34,073 nt of DNA, taken from Prevotella sp. (GTDB lineage: Bacteria; Bacteroidota; Bacteroidia; Bacteroidales; Bacteroidaceae). The DNA is taken from NCBI GenBank assembly GCA_016290175.1, contig JAEETD010000025.1:1-34073 (forward strand), in the 5' to 3' direction. Under the pieces are notes generated by a model. That model was given only the letters and a program-made list of their open reading frames with translations, had not been told where the DNA came from and did not search any database. This document shows positions 8,945-17,693 of the stretch, in pieces. How positions within the stretch are numbered: the first letter of the stretch is position 1; the number at the start of each line of letters is the position of its first letter. Made by a program: the position numbers and the translations under genes.

Positions 8945-8965
8945 AGTAAAAAGTGATTAGTGATT
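8931..8965 (+). repeat. AGTGAAA heptad array, five copies
   Basis: Five consecutive 7-bp units are readable: AGTGAAA, AGTGAAA, AGTAAAA, AGTGATT, AGTGATT. It lies just upstream of the rplU -7 element and covers its -33 region. The same repeat family occurs at 26878-26891, 27955-27975, 31171-31226 and, inverted, at 31251-31278. Confidence 0.85.
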
Positions 8966-8999
8966 TACTTTTAGGAAAGTTTAACATTTTAGGTACAGA

Positions 9000-9092
9000 C
9001 AAAAAATAAAGCGACGACTTTCGCAAGCGATCGCTCCATATCTTCAATAGGTATTAGCTTTTTTAAGGTAAAAAGATTGTTTTCAGGATAAC
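9000..9092 (-). ncRNA. Candidate small RNA or rplU attenuated leader
   Basis: A consensus promoter at 9098-9129 predicts a minus-strand start near 9092. About 90 nt later there is an intrinsic-terminator shape: AGCGA (9035-9031), TCG, CTT, the GNRA-type loop GCGA (9024-9021), AAG, TCG, TCGCT (9014-9010), with one C-C mismatch flanked by two wobbles, followed at once by TTATTTTTT (9009-9001). No known RNA family was recognised. A 16-codon frame starting at ATG 9039 overlaps the hairpin and is probably chance. It could be a stand-alone small RNA, or the terminated leader of a longer rplU transcript. Confidence 0.5.
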
Positions 9093-9097
9093 GAGTG

Positions 9098-9129
9098 CAA
9101 AGGTATAGGTTTTTTTTCGAACCCGCAAA
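9098..9129 (-). promoter_or_regulatory. Promoter of the small-RNA candidate
   Basis: On the minus strand TTTG (9126-9129), a 20-bp spacer and TACCTTTG (9098-9105) match the Bacteroidota consensus fully. No protein gene starts within 270 bp downstream. Confidence 0.65.
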
Positions 9130-9232
9130 CTTTTTCTGCATTTTTTTTACAAGAAACCTTCCGTGCGCCCGCACAACCCTAAATTTTATCAAATGTTAAC
9201 ACTAAATGATGCGCAAACGATTGTTTTTTCTA

Positions 9233-10264
9233 TTAAATTGTCATCTCTCCACGAATGGATTTTTGCATGAGTTGACATACCTTTTCCGGCGACTCTGGAT
9301 AGTGTGACTGAAGGAACATGAGTTTCGTAACGGCACTCTCAACGGTCATATCCCGTCCGCTGATGACGCCGGCCTCCTGAAGATGATAGCCGCAGTCATA
9401 TCTTGACATCTCTACAGCTCCTTGCAGACATTGGCTGATGTTGACGATAATTTTCCCGTTGGCAGTCCCTTCCTTGAGGGCATGTAATAGCCACGTCGAT
9501 TGTGGCGCATTGCCGCTGCCGAATGTACGCATGACGATGGCCTTCAGGTTGGGCGTGTGGATGATGTGGCGGATGAGGTCTTCCCGTATACCAGGAAAGA
9601 GTGAGAAGATGATTACGTTGTTGTCCAAGCGGAAATGTGGTACCATGGGCTCGTCCCATCTTGGCTTCAGAATCCGCTCGTGGTGGTAGGTGATGTTCAC
9701 GCCTGCATCCACAAGATGAGGATAGTTGAATGATTCGAAGGCATTAAACTCCTCGGCACTCTGTTTGGTTGTGCGGTTGCCTCGCAGCAGATGGGAGTTG
9801 AAGTAAATGCCCACCTCTGGCACTAGTGCATGACCTTGCGAATCGCAGGCAGCCGCAATCTCTATTGATGAGATTAGATTTTCCTTGCCGTCGGTACGAA
9901 GCTGTCCTATCGGTAATTGCGATCCCGTAAATATCACAGGTTTTGTTAGATTCTCTAACATATATGAGAGGGCAGAGGCGGTATAGGCCATCGTGTCTGT
10001 TCCGTGTAGCACCACAAAACCGTCGTATTGGTCATAGTGGTCGGCAATACAATGTGAGATATCCGTCCATTTGGCAGGCGACATGTCACTGGAGTCAATA
10101 GGAGGATTAAACTGGAAGGTGTCGATAATCGTATCAAACTGTTTCAGTTCGGGCACATTGAATAAAAGGTGTTCGAAATCGAAAGGCTCTAAAGCACCTG
10201 TCTTGGGGTTACGGTTCATTCCGATAGTACCACCCGTATAAATGAGAAGGACTTTTCGCTGCAT
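9233..10264 (-). CDS. ansA: Type I L-asparaginase
   Basis: The enzyme hydrolyses L-asparagine to aspartate and ammonia. The 343-aa protein carries both catalytic threonine motifs of the family: TGGTIG at 10-15 and HGTDT at 87-91, followed by MAYTASAL. There is no signal peptide, so it is the cytoplasmic type I form. It stands alone on the minus strand, divergent from uxaC, with its own -7 element at 10292-10299. The lack of a neighbouring transporter leaves its physiological role open. Confidence 0.93.
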   Translation of the reverse strand: MQRKVLLIYTGGTIGMNRNPKTGALEPFDFEHLLFNVPELKQFDTIIDTFQFNPPIDSSDMSPAKWTDISHCIADHYDQYDGFVVLHGTDTMAYTASALSYMLENLTKPVIFTGSQLPIGQLRTDGKENLISSIEIAAACDSQGHALVPEVGIYFNSHLLRGNRTTKQSAEEFNAFESFNYPHLVDAGVNITYHHERILKPRWDEPMVPHFRLDNNVIIFSLFPGIREDLIRHIIHTPNLKAIVMRTFGSGNAPQSTWLLHALKEGTANGKIIVNISQCLQGAVEMSRYDCGYHLQEAGVISGRDMTVESAVTKLMFLQSHYPESPEKVCQLMQKSIRGEMTI

Positions 10265-10291
10265 AGAAAACGTTTACGTTTATTTTTGCTG

Positions 10292-10299
10292 CAAAGTTA
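10292..10299 (-). promoter_or_regulatory. -7 element of ansA promoter
   Basis: The minus strand reads TAACTTTG, 28 bp upstream of the ansA ATG. No clear -33 TTTG was found at the expected spacing. Together with the plus-strand element at 10323-10330 it forms divergent promoters sharing an inverted CTGCAAAG/CTTTGCAG. Confidence 0.5.
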
Positions 10300-10322
10300 A
10301 TTCATTTATGTGAGATTATTGC

Positions 10323-10330
10323 TATCTTTG
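10323..10330 (+). promoter_or_regulatory. -7 element of uxaC promoter
   Basis: TATCTTTG matches the -7 consensus and lies 39 bp upstream of the uxaC ATG. No good -33 element is visible, which may point to activator dependence. Confidence 0.5.
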
Positions 10331-10369
10331 CAGAAAATTTTAAATACAACTTAAAAACAAATCACATTT

Positions 10370-11776
10370 ATGAAAGCTTTCAATGACAAGAACTTCGTCC
10401 TGGAGACTGAGATTGCCCAGGATTTGTATCACAACCATGCATCTAAGATGCCGATTATCGACTATCACTGCCATCTGATTCCTGAGATGGTAGCCAACGA
10501 CCATCGTTTCAAGAGTATCACCGAGCTTTGGTTGGGTGGTGACCACTATAAGTGGCGCGCCATGCGTACCAATGGCATCGACGAGAAATACTGTACAGGC
10601 AAGGATACCAGCGATTGGGAGAAATTCGAGAAGTGGGCAGAGACCGTGCCTTATACCCTTCGTAATCCCCTCTATCACTGGACTCATCTGGAGCTGAAGA
10701 CCGCTTTTGGCATAGAGAAGCTGCTCTCTCCCAAGACTGCACGGGAAATCTTCGACGAGTGTAATGAGAAATTGCAGCAGCCAGAATTTTCAGCCCGTGG
10801 TCTGATGCGTCACTATAACGTGGAGTGCGTTTGTACCACTGACGATCCGGTAGACGACCTGCACAACCACATCGAGTATGCCAAGCATAAGGCAGCTAAT
10901 GATCCGATGATGATTCCCGCCTGGCGTCCTGATAAGGCCATGAACATCGAGAAATCTGATTTTGCTATCTATGTTAATGAATTGGCACATGTCAGCGGCA
11001 TGGAGATTCGTAAGTTTACAGATATGGTCGATGCTCTGCAGAAGCGTCACGACTTCTTCGCTGCTAATGGGTGTAAGCTCTCTGACCACGGTATTGAGGA
11101 ATTCTATGATGAAGAGTATACCGATTCTCAGATTGAGACCATCTTCGAGAAAGCTCTGCGTGGTCAGCAGTTGTCAGCCTATGAGGTGCGTCAGTATAAG
11201 AACTGCTTCCTTACCGTGATGGCCGAGATGGATGCCGATGCAGGTTGGACCCAGCAGTTCCACTACGGTGCCATCCGCGACAACAACACCGCTATGTTCA
11301 ATAAACTTGGCCCAGACACAGGCTTTGACTCAATTGGTGAGTTCAACACCGCCAAGGCCATGTCTAAGTTCCTCAACAAGCTGAACATGAAGGGCAAACT
11401 CGCGCGTACCATATTATATACATTGAATCCATGCGCCAATGAAGTGATAGCTACCATGCTGGGTAACTTCCAGGGAGGAGAGCCTGGAAAGATCCAGTTC
11501 GGCAGCGGATGGTGGTTCAACGATCAGATGGATGGTATGATCAAGCAGATGAACGCTCTTTCTGTGCTTGGCTTGCTGAGCCGCTTTGTTGGTATGCTTA
11601 CCGACAGCCGTTCATTCCTGAGCTATCCGCGCCATGAGTATTTCCGTCGTATTCTCTGCAACCTGCTGGGCAACGATGTGGAGAAAGGCCTGCTGCCTGA
11701 TGACCGCGAACTGCTGGGTAAGATGGTTGAGGACATCAGCTACAACAACGCCCGCCGTTACTTCAAGTTCTATTAA
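10370..11776 (+). CDS. uxaC: Glucuronate isomerase
   Basis: UxaC converts D-glucuronate to D-fructuronate and D-galacturonate to D-tagaturonate, the first step of hexuronate breakdown. The 468-aa length matches the family (about 470). The N-terminal IIDYHCHL holds the metal-binding HxH of this amidohydrolase-fold enzyme, followed by the conserved WLGGDHYKWRAMR segment; the end LGNDVEKGLLPDD and DISYNNARRYF is also characteristic. No other uronate genes lie nearby, so it is an isolated pathway gene with its own promoter. Its stop is only 2 bp from the stop of the convergent PP2C-like gene. Confidence 0.96.
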   Translation: MKAFNDKNFVLETEIAQDLYHNHASKMPIIDYHCHLIPEMVANDHRFKSITELWLGGDHYKWRAMRTNGIDEKYCTGKDTSDWEKFEKWAETVPYTLRNPLYHWTHLELKTAFGIEKLLSPKTAREIFDECNEKLQQPEFSARGLMRHYNVECVCTTDDPVDDLHNHIEYAKHKAANDPMMIPAWRPDKAMNIEKSDFAIYVNELAHVSGMEIRKFTDMVDALQKRHDFFAANGCKLSDHGIEEFYDEEYTDSQIETIFEKALRGQQLSAYEVRQYKNCFLTVMAEMDADAGWTQQFHYGAIRDNNTAMFNKLGPDTGFDSIGEFNTAKAMSKFLNKLNMKGKLARTILYTLNPCANEVIATMLGNFQGGEPGKIQFGSGWWFNDQMDGMIKQMNALSVLGLLSRFVGMLTDSRSFLSYPRHEYFRRILCNLLGNDVEKGLLPDDRELLGKMVEDISYNNARRYFKFY

Positions 11777-11778
11777 TA

Positions 11779-12590
11779 TTATACGGTAAACCTGATATAG
11801 GTACGATCGTCGAAGGAACGGTTTTCGGGAACGAAGCCCTTGGTGGCTTTGAAGTCACCAATGTTGAGGGGGTCCGTCTTGCGCTGATGGCGTAGACGGA
11901 CCTCCGACTCTTCAAGAGTGGGGCAGAGGAAGGGATAGCCGTCGCTGGCAAAGACAATCTCCCACGGCCGGAAGTCGAGGGTAAGCACAGGCACCAGTTG
12001 TTCTGGAATAGGGAAACCATCGACGACGGAATATGTGACATTCTGGTTCTTCATCTCTTGTAGCATGCGTGGAATGATATAATCGCGTGCCTCATCGTTG
12101 GTAAGAATTTCCTCTTGATTCTTACCTGCTGCCAGCAATTCTTTGACCTTCGCTGCACGCATCTCGGCAAGTTTCTGCTCGTAGGGCTTGGGATTTTCAA
12201 TGAGTTCGCCATTCAAAAGGCACAGGCAGTCGCCAATCATCCAGATCTCTCGACGCAGACGGGAGAAAAGCACCACAGAGGCTGTCATACGTTCTTCAGG
12301 ATGAGCTGTCAGTTCAGCCATTCGTTTTCTTCCGTAATGCTTGTTGATAGCTCGGGTGACGCCAAGACAAAACTGATGACAGGACGTGTTTGCAGGCATT
12401 TTGCGGATATATCGCGAGATGATTTTCATGGCATAGCATAGCGTCCATTACTCATCAGCAGAGAGTAATGGCGGGTGGCTTTGGATGTAGACCCGTCGAT
12501 AACGGCGATGAAATCACTTGTGACGACGAGTCCGTCCTCGCTTTTCTTTTTTGGGTTCTTCGCGATCAGGCTTTGCTCGATGATTTGCAT
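11779..12590 (-). pseudogene. PP2C-like phosphatase gene, frameshifted by a 5-bp tandem duplication
   Basis: Two pieces in different frames form one protein. The first (ATG at 12590, stop at 12426-12428) ends DFIAVIDGSTSK...NGRYAMP; the second (from ATG at 12429, 216 aa) continues KIISRYIRKMP and contains ERMTASVVLFSRLRREIWMIGD. DGSTSK and the later IGD are where PP2C-type phosphatases carry metal-binding aspartates, so the intact product is probably a serine/threonine phosphatase-like protein of Bacteroidales. At the junction (12431-12440) GCATA is repeated twice; removing one copy restores a continuous 268-aa frame reading NGRYAM-KIIS. The stop and the second ATG overlap as ATGA, so the second part could still be translated by coupling. 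The start overlaps the end of ygiQ by 77 bp. It may be inactive, phase-variable or a sequencing error. Confidence 0.7.
12431..12440 (-). repeat. 5-bp tandem duplication (GCATA)x2
   Basis: On the plus strand GCATAGCATA; on the coding minus strand TATGC TATGC. It sits exactly where the PP2C-like frame breaks, and its extra 5 bp accounts for the shift. Confidence 0.85.
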
Positions 12591-14433
12591 TGGTGTTGGG
12601 TGTTGGGTGATAGGTGTTGGTGTATAGTTTAGAGATGAGGTCTGGACGTCCGATGCGACGGAGGCTCTGCTCGATGCCGCGGCGTTCCTCAGGCTTGTAC
12701 CAGAAGAAATACTGACGCTGGGCAAGCTTTTCCCGCTGGCTCTTTGCAGAAGAAACGGGTTCGAGGGTATATGGGTTATAACCTGTGTACCATGTCTCAG
12801 TGGCAACCGTCATTGGCGTAGGGGTGAAGTCCTGTACCTGTTCGAGGTGGAAGTCCAATTGCTTAGTGATAACGGCCAGTTCAGCCATATCCTCTTCCTG
12901 GCATCCGGGATGCGAGGAGATGAAGTAGGGGATGATCTGCTGGTGGAGGTTTTCCTCACGATTAATGCGGTCGAAGATACGCTTAAACTCGTAGAACTGC
13001 TGGAACGAGGGCTTGCGCATCAGTCGGAGCACGCGTTCGCTGGTGTGCTCGGGCGCCACTTTCAGACGTCCGCTCACATGCTTGCAAATCAGCTCGCGAG
13101 TGTATTCCATAGCGGCCTTGTTGCTTGCCTCGTCCTTACCTTTATATAATAATAGGTCGTAACGCACACCGCTGCCGATGAAACTCTTCTTGATACCCTT
13201 GACGGCATCGACGGCATGATAGATTTCCAACAGTTTCTGATGGTTGGTATCGAGGTTGGGACAGATCTGAGGATGGATACAACTAGGCCGTTTACATTTC
13301 TCACAGGCATTGAGATTCTTGCCATGCATACCGTACATATTAGCCGATGGACCGCCAAGATCAGATAGATAGCCCTTGAAATCCGGCATCTCTACAACTT
13401 GCCTCACCTCTTTTAAGATGCTCTCCTTCGAACGGCAGGAGATGAATTTTCCTTGATGGGCAGAAATGGTGCAGAAAGCACATCCTCCAAAACAGCCTCG
13501 GTGAATATTAACGCTATGCTTGATCATGTCGTAGGCCGGAATGCGTTTGCCCTTATATTTGGGATGAGGCTGACGCGTATAGGGCAGGTCGAAGGAGGCA
13601 TCTAATTCCTCGGTGGTCATTGGCGGATAGGGGGGATTGATGACAACATAACGACCATCGACACCCTGTAGCAGACGGGAGGCATGCATCATGTTTGACT
13701 GCTCCTCTACATAGCGGAAATTCTCAGCCTGCTTGCGCTTGTCTTTCAGACACTGCTCATGAGAATGAAGAACGATGTCGTCTTCCCGGATGCCATTAGG
13801 GATTTCCTCCTTTCGGGCGAGATAGACGGTCTGCGGAATGTCGCGAGGAATCTGCATCCTTTGCTCAGAAAAACGGCTGGCGAGTTCGAGTGTCGGCTTT
13901 TCCCCCATGCCGTATGTGATCATGTCTGCACCAGAGTCACAAAGGATGCATTTACGGAGACAATCCTGCCAATAGTCATAGTGAGTGACACGACGTAGAG
14001 ATGCCTCAATACCTCCGAGTATCACGGGAACATCGGGAAACAATTGCTTAAGAATCTTGGTATAGACAATCGTCGGGTATTCAGGTCGGAGGTCATGCCT
14101 GCCATCTGGGCTATAGGCGTCTTCGGAGCGCAATCGACGGTTGGCGGTGTATTTATTCACCATTGAATCCATACAACCCGGAGCAACCCCAAAGAATAGT
14201 CGCGGACGCCCGAGTTTCTTGAAGTCGCGGAAGTCTCCGTGCCAGTCAGGCTGTGGGACAATCGCCACACGATAGCCAGCCGCCTCGAGTGTTCGTCCGA
14301 TGACAGCTGCGCCAAAGGAAGGATGGTCTACATAAGCATCTGCAGAAAACAAGATAATATCTAATTCATCCCATCCTCTGAGTTCCAACTCCTTTTTCGT
14401 CGTTGGCAGAAAGTCCGTCAGCCGATATTCCAT
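12514..14433 (-). CDS. ygiQ: YgiQ family radical SAM protein
   Basis: This is a radical S-adenosylmethionine enzyme of unknown reaction, widely conserved. The 639-aa protein has the N-terminal B12-binding-like YgiQ domain (RGWDELDIILFSADAYVDHPSFG) and the radical SAM cluster motif CFGGCAFC (first Cys about residue 314), then ISAHQGKFISCRS, a family hallmark. The C-terminus ends in a basic low-complexity tail with HPTPNTNANH and KKEKRGRTRRHK, encoded partly by a short CACCCAA-type repeat. A TTG at 14436 is possible, but the ATG at 14433 overlaps the upstream stop as TGATG and is preferred. It overlaps the start of the PP2C-like gene. Confidence 0.93.
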   Translation of the reverse strand: MEYRLTDFLPTTKKELELRGWDELDIILFSADAYVDHPSFGAAVIGRTLEAAGYRVAIVPQPDWHGDFRDFKKLGRPRLFFGVAPGCMDSMVNKYTANRRLRSEDAYSPDGRHDLRPEYPTIVYTKILKQLFPDVPVILGGIEASLRRVTHYDYWQDCLRKCILCDSGADMITYGMGEKPTLELASRFSEQRMQIPRDIPQTVYLARKEEIPNGIREDDIVLHSHEQCLKDKRKQAENFRYVEEQSNMMHASRLLQGVDGRYVVINPPYPPMTTEELDASFDLPYTRQPHPKYKGKRIPAYDMIKHSVNIHRGCFGGCAFCTISAHQGKFISCRSKESILKEVRQVVEMPDFKGYLSDLGGPSANMYGMHGKNLNACEKCKRPSCIHPQICPNLDTNHQKLLEIYHAVDAVKGIKKSFIGSGVRYDLLLYKGKDEASNKAAMEYTRELICKHVSGRLKVAPEHTSERVLRLMRKPSFQQFYEFKRIFDRINREENLHQQIIPYFISSHPGCQEEDMAELAVITKQLDFHLEQVQDFTPTPMTVATETWYTGYNPYTLEPVSSAKSQREKLAQRQYFFWYKPEERRGIEQSLRRIGRPDLISKLYTNTYHPTPNTNANHRAKPDREEPKKEKRGRTRRHK

Positions 14434-14777
14434 CAATTAAACGGCGTTCCTTGAATAGCGCGTGTGGTAGCGCCCAAATTGTCGTTGCTCTGATTCTTCC
14501 AGTTGATATAGAGAATCACCAACTGCTGAAGTCCGAAGGCTTTCATATTTGGATGATAGATCAAGTCGAGGCAGAGGTCGAGCAGTGCTTTATCCTTGCC
14601 GGCCTGACTCTCTAGCAGTGAACGGATGTTGAATTTCAACTTGTCGAGCACTTGCTCGTCTACATAACCGTTGGAGTCGATCAGGTCTCTGAAGAACTGA
14701 TATTTCTCAATGGTCTCAAGGTGCTCTTCCTTGACTTCGATACTTCTTGTTCCGGATGAATTTGCCTGAATTTTCAT
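14433..14777 (-). CDS. Conserved-looking small protein of unknown function
   Basis: The 114-aa product is not recognised. It is soluble, lacks a signal peptide or cysteine motif, and appears largely helical, with segments such as YQFFRDLIDSNGYVDEQVLDK and LLDLCLDLIYHPNMKAFG. It is 24 bp downstream of the amidase-like gene and coupled by one overlapping base to ygiQ, which supports real translation. Association with the YgiQ protein is possible but only inferred from gene order. Confidence 0.7.
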   Translation of the reverse strand: MKIQANSSGTRSIEVKEEHLETIEKYQFFRDLIDSNGYVDEQVLDKLKFNIRSLLESQAGKDKALLDLCLDLIYHPNMKAFGLQQLVILYINWKNQSNDNLGATTRAIQGTPFN

Positions 14778-14801
14778 AAGCTGATCGTTTGAAGTTTATA
14801 A

Positions 14802-17693
14802 TTATTGTAATAGGAATGCTAATATACCTCGCATCAGTACACCTTGGATTTGCTTTGATTTGATGCACTCAAAGGGGAATCCGATTGTCAGGGCACGATA
14901 GTCGTTGCCGTTGTAAGCAACACAGGCACTCTGCAGATTGCTATAGGCCATGGCCGGGTAGGCAGGTGCTATGGGCAGCAGCACATCAGGATGTTGGGCG
15001 GCGTAATGCACACCATTGGGTTGACGGTGGAAGGTAAATGTTGTACCCATTCCCTGTATGGTATCACGTTCCAGATAGTCAGTATGTGTACCGCCATAGT
15101 CACACTTCAACAGATTGGCAAGAAAAGCCTTGTCCTGCTGTGATGTCATATCCTTTCCGATATAGGCGCCACTTACGAGGAGGGCACCACCCTGTGCCGC
15201 ATGAGCCATGAGATGTGGTCGCAGTTTTTTAGGGAATGCCTGATACTTCACCAACGAATAGCCGTCGTCCTCCTCCAGACCTAAAATCAGGTCTACCATC
15301 GCATAACCCTCCAACGTCATCTTACCATTCTCGACGGCTTTCGACGAACAGCTTGCAATGCTGTATCGACGGGCAGAGGCAATGGCATTGGCATGGGTAC
15401 GGATATAGTTGAAATCATTGCCTGCAATAAACTGTCCAGCCAACGAGTCGTTGGTGAAGCCGAGCCCCTTCGATGTCTCTTTTCCTATCTGCTTAAAATC
15501 GAAGCTGGTTTGGAAACCACGCCATCCGGCTGTCAGTCCGTAGCTCACTCCGATATCAGCATTGAGGTCGAAACCCTGTTCTGAGGCATTGTCTCGCACC
15601 TTTGGCGATGCGAGGCGATGGAAACCGTTGACTACTAGCACCTGTTTCTGGGCTGTGGGATTATAGAGGGCCGACACCACTTCACTTGGGAAACTCTCAC
15701 CGCCAGCGTTGACAGCAGAGACACGGAAAGAATACAGCTTGTCGGGCTCCAATGATATCGTTGTCGAAGTCTTGTCGCTATTTAGGAAAATGCCGTTATC
15801 GAAATCATCGTTGTCTTTTGCCGTATAGAGCACATAGCAGGTGGGGACGGCTGTGGGCTCATTGGGATCTTCTGTTGCCGTCCAACTGATTTTAGCCTCG
15901 CCTTTTTCGGTTAGGGTGACGCTGATGTTATCGGGTGTCAACGGCTGTACGATATAGTCTGTATGGTGCATGCGTGCCGTATAGCGCAATAGGGTCTTAT
16001 AGATGCTTCGGGCCAGATCGAAACGGAAGTTCGGATCTTGTGCCATCCTCATATCGGCGAAGTTCTGATGTGACAGAACTTCGAGGATGGCACTGGGAAC
16101 TTCGGGCATACGACATTCAGAATAGTTGCGGTCATAGAGCTCTCGGGTCTGCCATTTACCATATTTACGACGGATGTCATAGGGAATGTTGACGAGCAGA
16201 TCGTCGGCCAGATCACGTGAGGCCAGTCGTGTGAGACCTGCATTCACCGTCGAATCGCGGAACGTGGTCATACAGATGGCCAGTGTACCGGTGTTGGTCT
16301 TTCCGTCACGTGTAAAGCCCGCATCGCTATGGATGGCCAGAGACAGTTCGATGGGTACACCACGGCCCGTCGTATCTGGCATATAACAGGAGCCTCCACC
16401 CATCAGATTTGACATATAGGAACGGGCATTGATGTCGTCCCCATAGTCGTCCTGCCCCTCCTTGCTACTATATACCTCATAGGGCATTCCTGCCCATTGG
16501 GCGTAATAGCGGGAACCCTCCAGACATCGTGGCATTCCACTCAACTTTCCGCCTCGCTCGATATTGCCCATTCCGCCACCAAACCTCACTGCATCGGCAG
16601 TCACAATGCCAGGTTTGTCGCTGAAGTTTGAGAGCACCACGCGGTTTTGTTCGTTACAACCTTCGTCAAAGTCAAAAGTTCCTAAGTATACCCATGTAGA
16701 GCCGCCCATCTGCTGATTGACGTGAAACTCGCTAGCGATACCTTTATGCCATACAGTGTAGCGGGCATCGTCGACACTCCCTTCGACGGTCTGGTAACTT
16801 ACATAGACAGCATAGCGCCCCGCTTCAGGAATCGTAGGCTGATAAATCACATGGCCCAGGTGGTGCTTGTGTTCCGTAGCCTCGATCATACGGGCCGTAC
16901 CTGCCTCAAAGGGGTTCTCATGATCAACATAATTACCTGCATGCAAACTGAAGCCAGGCATTGGTGCCGTCTGCCATGGATGATGGATGCCCTGCTCTGT
17001 ATAGCCTATGGACAGTGAGTCATTGTCAACAATGACCTCATGCTTCTGCCAGTCTCGCTCACGTGGGGTGAAAACGATGGCACCGGCATTCTCGAGCATG
17101 GGGATGAGATAGGGGGTCACGATGGTTTGGGTGAACAGGTCTTCACTCGTGGCAAAAAGCGGAGGACGCTGCCATTTCCATTGATCATCAGCGATACTGT
17201 AATATATTCCGTGACTGGCCCATACTGTGAAATGGCGGTTGTTGAGTCCATGTGTGATTGTATAAGGTCGTGTTGCATTAAACACCCATGGCTTTCCTTT
17301 ATAGTCGATATCACCCCAAGTACGGCTTTTGTCTACGGGATCTGACAATCGGTTGGGTATCAGTTTCTCGATGGCCCATCCGCCCGTTTTTACCGTAAGC
17401 TGGTAATCTTGAAGGGTATCAGGAAGCAACTTCCGTACATCGGTGTAGATGAAATCAGTTGATGGTTTGGTAAACAGTTGTTCTCCGAAGGCGTTATTGG
17501 CATAGACCGTCACCGTTTTCAGAGAGTCGTTCACGCGAAGACTGTCAAGATGCGCTTTGTTGCGTATCAACTGTCCGGCTGCATGGTAGTTCACAAAATA
17601 GTTCTCTAAAGGATTCTTTTGTGTCTTCTGCGCCGAGGATAGCAGGACTGTGAGACCAGCCCATAACGTCATGACCAGTCTCTTCTTATTCAT
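14802..17693 (-). CDS. Secreted N-acetylmuramoyl-L-alanine amidase-like protein with inserted golvesin-like and FnIII domains
   Basis: The 963-aa protein has a signal peptide (about residues 1-22). Amidase_3-type features are split: H161 in WASHG, E184 in TSEDLFTQ and the strand GAIVFTPRERD (204-213) come first, then about 240 residues including a golvesin-C-like beta domain (about 250-375, ending TADAVRFGGG), and then H455 in LAIHSDAG and E538 in AILEVLSHQN. These match the zinc ligands and catalytic Glu of the amidase. A fibronectin type III domain (about 585-680) follows, and then a C-terminal region of about 280 residues with a Rossmann-like look that is not recognised. Similar Bacteroidales proteins are often labelled xanthan lyase, which nothing here supports. 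Its stop lies 24 bp from the next gene; its start overlaps the acyltransferase stop by one base. Confidence 0.75.
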   Translation of the reverse strand: MNKKRLVMTLWAGLTVLLSSAQKTQKNPLENYFVNYHAAGQLIRNKAHLDSLRVNDSLKTVTVYANNAFGEQLFTKPSTDFIYTDVRKLLPDTLQDYQLTVKTGGWAIEKLIPNRLSDPVDKSRTWGDIDYKGKPWVFNATRPYTITHGLNNRHFTVWASHGIYYSIADDQWKWQRPPLFATSEDLFTQTIVTPYLIPMLENAGAIVFTPRERDWQKHEVIVDNDSLSIGYTEQGIHHPWQTAPMPGFSLHAGNYVDHENPFEAGTARMIEATEHKHHLGHVIYQPTIPEAGRYAVYVSYQTVEGSVDDARYTVWHKGIASEFHVNQQMGGSTWVYLGTFDFDEGCNEQNRVVLSNFSDKPGIVTADAVRFGGGMGNIERGGKLSGMPRCLEGSRYYAQWAGMPYEVYSSKEGQDDYGDDINARSYMSNLMGGGSCYMPDTTGRGVPIELSLAIHSDAGFTRDGKTNTGTLAICMTTFRDSTVNAGLTRLASRDLADDLLVNIPYDIRRKYGKWQTRELYDRNYSECRMPEVPSAILEVLSHQNFADMRMAQDPNFRFDLARSIYKTLLRYTARMHHTDYIVQPLTPDNISVTLTEKGEAKISWTATEDPNEPTAVPTCYVLYTAKDNDDFDNGIFLNSDKTSTTISLEPDKLYSFRVSAVNAGGESFPSEVVSALYNPTAQKQVLVVNGFHRLASPKVRDNASEQGFDLNADIGVSYGLTAGWRGFQTSFDFKQIGKETSKGLGFTNDSLAGQFIAGNDFNYIRTHANAIASARRYSIASCSSKAVENGKMTLEGYAMVDLILGLEEDDGYSLVKYQAFPKKLRPHLMAHAAQGGALLVSGAYIGKDMTSQQDKAFLANLLKCDYGGTHTDYLERDTIQGMGTTFTFHRQPNGVHYAAQHPDVLLPIAPAYPAMAYSNLQSACVAYNGNDYRALTIGFPFECIKSKQIQGVLMRGILAFLLQ

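Larger units (their letters stand above)
8828..9232. other. 405-bp intergenic region between rplU and ansA
   Basis: This stretch has no convincing protein gene. From the rplU side it holds the rplU leader and promoter, a 5-copy heptad repeat (8931-8965), and the small-RNA candidate with its promoter (9000-9129). The remainder up to ansA (9130-9232) is AT-rich with poly-T runs and shows nothing further. Confidence 0.7.

Noticed and set aside
8989..9192. 67-aa open frame in the rplU-ansA gap
   Set aside because: It starts upstream of the full promoter at 9098-9129 and passes through the promoter, poly-T runs and terminator hairpin. Composition is low-complexity Lys/Phe with no recognisable domain.
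12591..12630. GGTGTTG-type short repeat at the ygiQ end as a regulatory array
   Set aside because: It encodes the HPTPNTN tail of ygiQ, is imperfect and short, and low-complexity coding explains it well enough.
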